From Parasitella parasitica (lineage: Eukaryota; Mucoromycota; Mucoromycetes; Mucorales; Mucoraceae): 64,000 bases of DNA. The translations under genes were made by a program, and so were the position numbers. Each line of letters begins with the position of its first letter. The stretch's first letter is position 1. The stretch spans positions 107,046-171,045 of the forward strand of contig MU619237.1 in NCBI GenBank assembly GCA_025201805.1. Direction: 5' to 3'. Positions 55,089 to 64,000 of the stretch are shown here, one piece after another. The notes under the pieces were generated by a model. The model was not told where the DNA came from and did no database searches. It saw only the letters and a list, made by a program, of their open reading frames with translations.

Positions 55089-58000
55089 ATGTTAAGTGAC
55101 ACAAGCTTGATAAATACAATCATACTGGTAAGTAGCCTATAGTCCAATTGACCCGTCTCCCAGCATTGAATCTTGTTATGTAGAGTGGCATCTCAAATAT
55201 AAGATATAAGTGTTATGTCAAATCATATCCCAAGTCATCTTTACTGTCGTTCCTCACATGCGAGGGATTTCAAGCCAGGCCGTCCTACATTGCTTCTCCA
55301 GAATCACAAAACTTGATTATTCATGCTTATCGACACTTGATTGCAATGAATGTACCAGCGACTTGGCACGTTTCATCGAATCAAAATGTCGATAAAGACA
55401 CAATATCGTTGGAGCTGTGGCTATTCTGGTTTGATAACAAGCATACAAGCCTTATTGCGAATGATTCGCTACTGAAAGAGCTACAAGGCGAGTTGCATGT
55501 TAGCATGATCTACTGCATCTAGAAGGCTAACAATGTCCATATTCAATAGAAACAAAAGCTGGCTCGTTCAGCTGGAATCAGATTGCCTCAAGAAATGGGC
55601 TATCTCCAACTTCATCACCTCAGTTGAGCAGCGCAAAATCAGACAGCATAACGCTTGTCCCAGGCACAGAATACAAGCTATTTATCAAATCTATTCGAAA
55701 CCTGATCCAACATGCCATGGTACGCAAGAGAAATGCCTTTGTTCTGGGCGAGTTCTTTGTATTCCCCAAGACCTATCAAGACGATGGCAATGTCATGAAG
55801 GACGAGATGGCCAATCACGGCTTCAAAGACAATTGCTCGTCTGTAAGAAATAGCATGCTTGCTTGTATGTACAATGTCTACTTTACAACATCCAGCCTTG
55901 TTTTTCAACCCAACACAAGAAGGATGAGACTTCGGCCCTTATCTAGCTCTGATTTCTATGCAAAAAATCTAAAAGGTCAGTGCAGCTGTGTATCCTAGGA
56001 AAATTGCGCCATGTCAAGAACTAAAGTATTAAAGTCAAAAGATAGTTTTATTATGTCCTACAGGAGAACATGCTCGCATTCTTTCGTTCCATAGCTTACC
56101 AGCAGCTGCCCACGCCAAAGTTTTAAATCAATGGGCCGAATTTTACGACATGCCAGTCTCGCTATTAATGCAAAGCAAGGACTATATACCGTCTCTCGTC
56201 ACTATTCGCACTGCATCGCAAGATACCATTGTTTATCCTTCAACACTGGTTTTTGTACCAACAGACACAAAACAATCCCCCGCTGCTGTGGCTGGTATGA
56301 ATGGCATTATGGGTTTGAATCCGGGATTAACTGAAGATTTGGGTGAGAAAGCATCTCGGGTGGCGTATTATGAGCAGCTAAGACAAATCACGCAGGAAAA
56401 AGACGTCGCTATTGATTACTGGTCGTACAAGGATCCCGTTATCCAGGTCGGCGATTCAGTTATTCATGCCCTGTCAACAATAGATGCAAAGTATCAGCAA
56501 GACCAAATGCTACTACATCGAGCGTTGATAGAGCCTGTTGTTGGAAGCCCACTCATGAATGCCAAAAGCGTTGTGCCCGCTAATTATGATTCCCCCTTGC
56601 TTTCGTCAGGCTTGCGTCGCAAACCGGACACATCTTCCAAATACAATCAAAACGATTGCAACATGCAACTCACTGAGTACGTAAAATCTCAATTCGATAC
56701 CGAAACAACGGACGATCCAGACGTGTTGGGCAATAATTTGCTACTTCAAAACACGTCGGCTGTTTTGGACAGCAAGGATAGTCTTGATATTGGCGGTGGG
56801 TCTCATTTATCTGCCTTATTGAACAGACATCTCATTATTGATTCTACAGATAGCTTGTCTGGCGAGAATCTGGAGCAGCCAAAACCAGAGCAACAGCAAC
56901 AGCAACAGCTGCAACCGCAAACTATGATGCCAGAGATGGTCGCAAAAGATGAGCACCCTCCATTGGAAGATTTCAACTTGATATACGACATGGGAGGCAC
57001 AACGACTTCTTTGCCTAGAGCTGATGCGTGGGATACAGACGCTGGGTTTGGTGATTTAGATTTAGACGTTACTGATGCTGATTTCGATTTTTTCGAGACA
57101 CCAGTGGCGCGCGTAGATCCAGTTGTATCCGAGCCCAACGTCCTCAATATTATCCCAATGGACATTGATCCTCCTAATATGAATGACATGAAGCCTCAGC
57201 TGCAGCAAGAGCCAGCAGATCAGGACACGCTGATGGTCGACGTTCAAGTGTCAGAATCCAAACCCACGCCCAGCAACAACGATAGTCTCTTTACTCCGTT
57301 TGTAATTAGCAACGACAGCACCGAAAATGTGAGCTCTGTCGCTACAATGGAAGAAACATCCTACGCACTAACACCGCAGATAGCAAGTGCATCTGTTTTG
57401 CAAAAGAGAGCACCTTATCAAAAGTCTACACCAGAGCCTTATACATTTGTTCCTCGAGACTTTCTGCCAGTGTCTATGAAAGCAAGTGTCAATGATGCGA
57501 AATATGGCGCTGGAGGAAAATTCATGTATAGCCCTTCAAAGGATCAGTCCCACACGGAAAACAATGACCTTTCCGTGCCGCAAAAGAAGGAAAGCTACTA
57601 TAGCCCTGATTATGTACCAGTAATGCCAAAGAAAAAACGTGGTAAAGCCACACATCTAAAACTGAAGGTGACAAAGGACAATGACAGCCTGAAACATGGA
57701 AGCAGAGATAGCAGCAATGACGGAAAAACCGGCAATAGTAGTATCAGTAGCAACAGCAACAGCAGTAGCAGTAGCAGTAGCAACAGTAGCGACAGTAGCG
57801 ACAGTAGCGACAGTAGCGACAGTAGTGGAAGTGAAAGTTTGTCAGTGGATGACGACGGTACAAGTGATAGCAGTGATAGCGGAAGGTCAGAAAACGATGA
57901 CAGGGTTGAGAAGCGCCTTCGAGCACTCAAAAAGTTCCAAAGGAGCATTGTTCACAGCCAACTAAAAGCTACGCCTGCACCTCTACCGACAGACCGACTT

Positions 58001-60425
58001 CAATATTTAGACTATGATACTCCGTTTGCGCCTGTTATTGCTTATGGAGCAATCAAACCCATTAAATGGAGACACAGCAAGGCCATGGAAGAGTCTCTCG
58101 AGTATTTATGCCAGCAAGTTGTATTAGGAGGGTATCCTTTTACATGTGGATTAGCAGAAGCATCTCAGAATGGCGGTGAGATTGAAGGGGAGCCGGCAAA
58201 GGTGATGGTTGCTCGACGGAATAACCTCATGCAAATGACTCGCGGGGTTGTTACACATGTTCCGTCGCTTCAGTCTGATGTGTTTGATATGGTAAATGAG
58301 TTTAAGAATATGTTGCAAGAAACTTTCGGGAGTGACGCCGATAGTATGCAGATACTGGAAACCACGCCAGAGACCCTTGACCCTGTATCTTACTCTTGTG
58401 GCCCATTATTAGGCAAAATTGACATTAAAGGGCCATTGAATATACAAGAGTATTACGATCTTAACGGTAGAGTATAGCATACACATGCGTACATATTCTT
58501 CATCTTTTATTCAAACATACGCTGTAGAATCGCACAATCAAGGCCATTCAAAATATGGGAAATACCAGATCAAAAAAAAACGGCCAGATGAGCCAAATCT
58601 AGACATAATCAAGCAGCCTGACATAGTGGTGTCCAGACATGACGATTACCTTGAAGGATCACCGAAAATGCTGCCATTCTGGGAAAAGTTGGGATTGGAG
58701 CCTTATTCTTGCAAAAAGCAGATCAGGTATCTCGTTGTCTACCCAGATTGTATCGACATTGCAATTTCAGCTCAGAGCTTTTTCAAGAGCCTCAGTGATG
58801 TTTTTGAAGCATGCAATTTGGGAAGACATGAGCCCGGGTATTCTGGGGCCTACATCAATGGACTAGTACCCGTGCCGATGTCGGGTAAGTTACGGCACTC
58901 ATATCTGACCAAATGTGACATCAGTTGATATTATCGTAGATTTGGATAGTAGCGAGAGTAGTGTTCGACGCAGATTAAAGAGCTATGAAGACACCTGTGA
59001 GACTCTGGGTCGCCATCTTGCTTTGGCTGATGAGCACCAGAAACAGCAACACTACACTGTAATTTATATTGTGAATTTGGGCCCTCACATGTCGTCCTAC
59101 CTTGATATGTGTCGCTGCTTTTACAAATTGAAAGAAGCATACCAGACAATCTTACACAAGAATTTCATGGAAGAGCAACCAAAAATTGCCCTTCAGCTGT
59201 TGCCAATTGACCATCTACTACGATCATCTGCGTTTGGTGGATATACACTGCTGGGAATGAAGGACATTGCCTTCTCTGTCTACAGCAAATGCTTTACTAG
59301 AGTGACCAGGAAGGTTAGCAAACAATCCAGCAGGTCCTCAAACTTTATATCTTATGTAGTATACGTAGATCACCAGAGCAGATCAAGAATCGTGGACAGA
59401 CTTGTATTCGCCTGCATACGTCCTAAAAAATCCTGTACGAAGAACCATCAAGTTCAAGCTAAATGATCTTCGACCATATCCTACGATAATGGAGCAAAAT
59501 GCCGTGCTCCACATGGCTTATTGTTTTAGCTATGATCGTGCGTGGATGTCAGTTGTTTGGGTAGATGATCGAGGAGAGTTACTTGAATATGAGCGATTCG
59601 GACGCAAGGCAGCATACAAAGAAGCTTGGGATCGAACATTAGAGATAACAAAACGAACAGGATTTTCATGGACAATAGTCATTGCGAAGCTTGGGCTCAT
59701 GTTCAACGACGAGTTTGTGTATTGGCTTCGTCATGTTTCTCTAGTCACTGAGCACCATGTAGCAATCATTGCTATTGACCTGGAATCAGGGCTTAATCTC
59801 CACTTTAACGCATGCTATCCTAACAGTCGAGATACAAAAGAGCAACAGAGAACACAACAGCCATCTTTCTTGGACGCCCACGGTAAAATCCGTATGGGAG
59901 CAGGCAGCATGGGCTATACAGCAAAGCAAGGTAAACCTGATCAGCCAAACAAACCATCGGCAGAAGTAAATGAGACGCAAATATTGCTCTTAAATCATCG
60001 CGTCAGTTACTCTCAGAAACGAGAGCGAGCTTATAAAGGCATACTCAGGATAGAAGCCGTTACAGAAAAGGAGAATTGGATGATTCCATTGGCAACAGGC
60101 TACCTGATAAATCATTCCCTCCCAAACAAGAATGTAAATCCTGGTATGGAGCAATTCAATAATGAAGCATTTGTTGCAGAGGTATGTCAATGTTTGAGCA
60201 TTTGGAGAGCACTTTATAAGATTTCTTTTTCGGGCGTAGATTCATTTGCTGCACAATCATACGGACATATCCGCTTATAGTGCATTGCAACATATCATCA
60301 AAAGACTATACGCACTGTCATTTATTAACCCAATGCCATCAAGTCATACTTGTATTCCGTATCACATCATACTGGCTGAAAGACTGAGCCGACTGCTCCT
60401 GGTTGTGGATGACTCGATAAAATAA
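55089..60425 (+). CDS. MED13: Mediator complex subunit 13
   Basis: The MED13/Srb9 subunit that tethers the CDK8 kinase module to core Mediator. Eight exons: 55089-55127, 55184-55487, 55550-55975, 56064-58466, 58528-58884, 58925-59313, 59369-60181, 60240-60425, giving 1638 residues. The N-terminal domain has YVKSYPKSSLLSFLTCEGFQ and SLELWLFWFDNKHTSLI. The centre is long and disordered with a Ser/Asp tract. The MID/PIWI-like C-terminal half shows CGPLLGKIDIKGPLNIQEYY, YLVVYPDCIDIAISAQSFFK, CNLGRHEPGYSGAYINGLVP, YTVIYIVNLGPHMSSYLDMC and AYCFSYDRAWMSVVWVDDRG. The last exon reads SAYSALQHIIKRLYALSFIN, as in MED13 ends. The intron 55488-55549 appears to use a GC donor (GCGAGT) with a CTAAC branch site. 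It is co-oriented with the UPF0662 gene 184 bp downstream. Confidence 0.92.
57735..57850 (+). repeat. Ser/Asn/Asp codon repeat in MED13
   Basis: In-frame AGC/AGT/AAC triplets followed by repeated GACAGTAGC units encode a Ser-rich then Ser-Ser-Asp run in the disordered middle of MED13. The acidic Ser-Asp part resembles casein kinase II target sequence. Confidence 0.9.
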
Positions 60426-60608
60426 GGATAATAAAGATGTTTATTCTCTGTAAGAAATTATTGTCCAACCAAGTCGAAACGACAGGATGCATCACTAACA
60501 AAAGCCTATGACTGGGAGGAATCGCAAAAACTTCTTTTTCTTTCCTTTTCCTTTTTTTTTTTTTTTTTTTCTTTCTCTTCCCCTCCTATTAAGTTACGCA
60601 TAATTTTG

Positions 60609-62456
60609 ATGACGAGTGTGCCTGCAAAAGGTAAACCCACAAGTGAGGAGTATACGTATACACACATATCCACCACGGCTTTATTCTCTTAGAAATCCCT
60701 ATCCTGGAAAACCTTATAACAATCAGACACAAGCTGTCTGCTCTGAAAAAGGACAGAGAGACATTTCCAGACACTAACTTGATAATCTCACTCTACAAAG
60801 AAATAGAGGCACAAGTGGATTTGTTGAATGAGACCCGAACAGGCGACATTTGGAATACTGCATCTCGCAACAGACTTAATGATGTACTCGATGACATTAT
60901 GGCATTATTGTCATTGTTCTTTATGAGCATCGGAAGAAACAGAGAGAGTAGGTTGATGCATTACGAGAGCGACTCTCGATCCTAAGAATTTCTGTGAAAT
61001 GTAGGCCCTGCTGTTTATGTGCAACTAGTCACTGTAGAAGTAAGTTATCTGTGAGTAGTCCTAGTCCTTTGTTTATTCATGCAAGCTTGGCGGGAATAAT
61101 AGAGGTATCTGGATCAATTATCACACATGGGAACCTACACAGACACCATCCTCCTGGAAAACCAAGAACGACTTGAAGACATTGAGAACATTCTTTATTC
61201 TGACTCCAGTGATTCATGCTTTGTAAAAGTATTGAAATATAAATTGGACAAGTGCAGTGAGTTGCCATTGCAGTTGTGAACAGTAGCGAATGACTTATTC
61301 ATCTTAATCACTAGAAACTTCACTATCAATATTGCTAGCCAACACACAAGACGTCTCTGAATCACTGTAAGTGTATATTCAATGACACGTACAATTCAAA
61401 GATATCCACTTTGCTCAACACCATATGTATCGTAGGAAGCATTTGCACGAAGAACTGATCAACTTGCGTCGAAAAATGGCACTTTTAGCTCAAAAGCCAA
61501 CGGGGTATACAGCGGCTGAAGTGAACGAGATACAAGAAAAGGTTTTTTTTTTTAAATTGGAATCGAGGTCGCATTTGGCAATGTCTAACACAAAGAGTAG
61601 CTTCGTGAATTAGACAATTCGAAGCATCAGTTATTTCAATCAAATCTAAAAGGAAAGGCGTTAATTGAAGGCCTATTGGAGCAGTTGCATGAGGAAACAC
61701 AAGATTTAAAGGCTTCCACAAACAGCGTATCCGAATCATTAGCGCCTATAGTAGATAGACTGAAACAAATCAAATCTCAGTTGGAACGTTTAGCATTGAC
61801 ACATAAATGGACCTTGAGGGAGACTGATTTATACACCTACCACGTAATTTACTGACCATACTATTACACCATCAAACACTATACGCACTCACTAAATGGT
61901 TTGTTTTATATAGTTGCAACTTCAGGAAGTTGAAAAACTTCGAATGGACGGTAAATTCAAGGACCCTGAGTCAGATACTATTCCTGAAGGCCAGGCTGTC
62001 ATTAACTTCTTGTTGCGTGGATGTTATCGTATCATGGCAAAAATGCTGAGCGAAAATGTGCCTGTAGCTGAAGCATTAATGCCTGTGCACAATCAATTGA
62101 GCACAGTACGACGATGTCTTGTCGAAGTGACAAAATGGGGAAAGCCGGATTCAGGTAACTACAAGAACTATGCATATGTTGATTTTTTTTTTTTTTTTTT
62201 TCATTAACGGCCTCCGTTTAGTTCGAGATCTTTACCCGTGAGTTATGAGTCAGCTGGTCATTGGATAGTAGATACTGACATATCACCACTGTTTTATAGA
62301 TATCAAATGAAGCTGGCTAGTATTGATAATATGAGAGTCAATGGTACTTTTTGTGATGAGGAAGGAAATATACCAGAAGGTCAGGCTATTTGCGTTGCAT
62401 TGCTCAATGAGTGCTATGACATCCTACATGAGCTAATTGCGCTTGCTGATACTTGA
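60609..62456 (+). CDS. UPF0662 / DUF2408 protein
   Basis: A conserved fungal protein of unknown function, 426 residues. Ten exons: 60609-60630, 60693-60947, 61005-61039, 61103-61256, 61315-61366, 61436-61541, 61601-61843, 61914-62154, 62222-62237, 62300-62456. The family's repeated signature is clear: a stretch with basic residues and G-x-F, then acidic residues and P-E-G-Q-A, then L-x-x-C-Y (first DGKFKDPESDTIPEGQAVIN with FLLRGCYRI, then NGTFCDEEGNIPEGQAICVA with LLNECYDI). The N-terminal half is helical (LITIRHKLSALKKDRE, SLYKEIEAQVDLL) and coiled-coil-like. There is no signal peptide or membrane span. The first exon of 22 nt encodes MTSVPAK. A T run of about 20 nt sits in intron 62155-62221. 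Many small introns make this one of the most interrupted genes here. Confidence 0.88.
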
Positions 62457-62675
62457 AGAACGTAAAAGATAAAAGTAACCAAATGTATGTTTGATAATGT
62501 TGTATATAAATATAATGACTCTGTTGCTATGGCGCAGAATAAAATTACACTGAAGGTTTACTGTTGGATTTCTCGAAAGCCGACATCACTGAATCAGTTT
62601 AAATTGCTAAACACATCTTGCAAAGCTTTGTTATATCTTTCTTTCTTTCTTGTTTAAATTAGTTTTTCATTATTC

Positions 62676-63164
62676 ATGCCTATTGTCAGCCAAATTAAGC
62701 AAAAAATTAGGCAGACTATCTGCTGTGTTCCATCAGAGGTAGATCAAAATGAAGGTCCTCCTCCTGTTTCCATATCAGTGCCACAGCAACAGCAAGAAAG
62801 CAATGTTCAAGCCCTCCAAACTACTGCTATTACAAGTATTGACCCTCTTTCTGAGGCAAATGACGAAGAAGAGCAACAAGAGGAAGATTGGGGTGAAGAA
62901 GGGCCCGGGATTAGCTCATACGATAGCCAAGCGTTTGTGGCTGATGAAGATGATGTTTACAGTTCTAACAAGAGCCCATCCAAGGGGTATGATGAGGTCC
63001 AGGATGCGTTCGAAAAATTCACACAAGATTACTGTCCGCAAAGAAAACTGGAATTTGAGGATGCAAACTTGATCTGGAGCAATGATGCGTACAAGCGTCC
63101 AATTCAAGAATGGAATGCTGATCAAGAAACCAGCAACACTTCACAAGTTCAAGAAGCAAGATGA
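62676..63164 (+). CDS. small acidic protein, no family recognised
   Basis: An open frame of 162 residues from the ATG at 62676. The N-terminus is basic with two adjacent Cys (QIKQKIRQTICCVPS). The middle is Pro/Gln-rich, and then strongly acidic (NDEEEQQEEDWGEEGPG). The C-terminal third has a helix-like stretch (YDEVQDAFEKFTQDYCPQRK) and a short aromatic motif (IWSNDAYKRPIQEW). The ICC near the N-terminus could be lipid-modified, but there is no clear signal. It lies 219 bp after UPF0662 on the same strand, with a pyrimidine-rich leader (about 62636-62652). The function is unknown. Confidence 0.6.
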   Translation: MPIVSQIKQKIRQTICCVPSEVDQNEGPPPVSISVPQQQQESNVQALQTTAITSIDPLSEANDEEEQQEEDWGEEGPGISSYDSQAFVADEDDVYSSNKSPSKGYDEVQDAFEKFTQDYCPQRKLEFEDANLIWSNDAYKRPIQEWNADQETSNTSQVQEAR

Positions 63165-64000
63165 CCTCTTCTCATTCTCCCAAATTAATTTCTAATAGCA
63201 TCACAATCAAATAAATATAATGATTTTGCAATTTTACAAGCACTATCAAAAGCAAAACTATCAAGAGAAGATGCATATACTGCAACCTCATCATACTTGT
63301 TTTCACGTCTGTTTATCACTTTTTTCAGATGTTCAGAGTGGTAAATTTGTACTATGAAATTGATTAAATATCTTTACCACTTTCATTACGTAGCATTTTA
63401 TATAACGTTTCGCTCACTGCTGACACAACAAAGAAGCACCCCCTAAAGTAAAATGGAAGGGCACATTATTATAAAGGTATTTTAAGCTATAGTCTGTAGT
63501 ATGAGAAAATAACTTGCTATTTATAAACATTGGATAGTTGGATATCAGTTCTTCTAAGTAATTAATTAAGCATTGACCAGGAAATTAAGGGCCAACTTTT
63601 ATATGCCACAACTGATATAGTTTAATTGTAGGTATAGAGTGAGCGTGTCAATCAACAGTAGTCATCATTGAATAGCAGTGGTGTTGCTGAAAAATACTGA
63701 TTTATCAGAATGAGAAATTATTCAAATAAAACGGTCGTGAATGAATCAGGTAAAGATTTCGTTTATTACATGGAAAATATGATGATTTATATACTAGTAG
63801 TAGTCAATCTAAGTGTGGACTGATGGGAGGATAAGGTGTAAGTGTGAGACATGATGTGATTTTAGAGAATGTGACAATAAATTATATCTATTGTTTATGT
63901 CATGTTGAGCTATAAATATGGAACATGGTCCATTAGGATATGTCCCTGGATTGTGTTCAGCACTGATGAGTTTACTCGAGTTTGACTTTTCTGGTTGGGA
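63165..64000. other. intergenic to window end, nothing recognised
   Basis: AT-rich sequence with an AATAAATATAATG polyadenylation-like region near 63210. No open frame of useful length and no RNA-gene signature was seen. Confidence 0.5.

Noticed and set aside
26351-63164. A novel multi-gene defence or biosynthetic system
   Set aside because: Nearly all genes are conserved single-copy housekeeping genes with mixed orientations. I see no cluster of enzymes, transporters and regulators that would point to a joint pathway.

Overview
The window looks like a nuclear scaffold of a filamentous, early-diverging fungus, most likely Mucoromycota (Mucorales-like). The reasons are the AT-rich intergenic DNA, many short spliceosomal introns (mostly 47-90 nt, several with CTAAC/CTGAC-type branch sites), homopolymer A/T tracts inside introns, and a fungal gene set: Zn2Cys6 factor, Atg15 lipase, Nha1-type antiporter, Yak1-like kinase, Arb1, and INO80 and Mediator subunits. 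One assembly gap of 10 N lies at 895-904. All exon structures were built by hand from splice sites, reading frame and family knowledge; for every multi-exon gene given with full coordinates the exon lengths sum to a multiple of three.

Layout. 1-6.5 kb: 3' end of an ArfGAP/ankyrin gene (+), a C-terminal zinc-cluster factor (-), a doubtful small ORF, SmF (+), a 2H-phosphoesterase-like protein (-) and a reticulon (-). 6.5-8.3 kb: nothing recognised. 8.3-15.9 kb: Mdm35/TRIAP1 (+), nuclear cap-binding subunit CBC2 (+), a large unrecognised protein (-) and a BLM/Sgs1-type RecQ helicase (+). 15.9-19.3 kb: empty. 19.3-26.0 kb: a repeat-rich membrane protein (+), Atg15 (-) and an Ies4-like protein with C2H2 fingers (+). 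26.3-36.6 kb: Mediator MED12 (+), Yak1-like DYRK kinase (-) and alpha-SNAP/Sec17 (-). 36.6-47.5 kb: a gene-poor AT-rich block with a diverged 338-bp tandem repeat and one confident ORF, encoding a possible WWE-like domain. 47.5-63.2 kb: Nha1 antiporter (+), Arb1 (-), TANGO2 (-), Hob3/Rvs161 BAR protein (-), Mediator MED13 (+), UPF0662/DUF2408 (+) and a small acidic orphan (+).

Most genes are housekeeping: splicing and cap binding, membrane traffic, autophagy, chromatin and transcription, DNA repair. Functional links within the window are MED12 with MED13 (two subunits of the Mediator CDK8 module, about 23 kb apart on the same strand) and the RNA/chromatin genes SmF, CBC2, Arb1 and the Ies4-like gene. 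I found no mobile element with recognisable coding capacity, no rRNA, CRISPR or convincing tRNA, and no clear multi-gene novel system. The oddest signals are a pair of near-identical poly-A introns in unrelated genes, two possible unusual domain architectures, a GC-AG intron in MED13 and a few orphan proteins.
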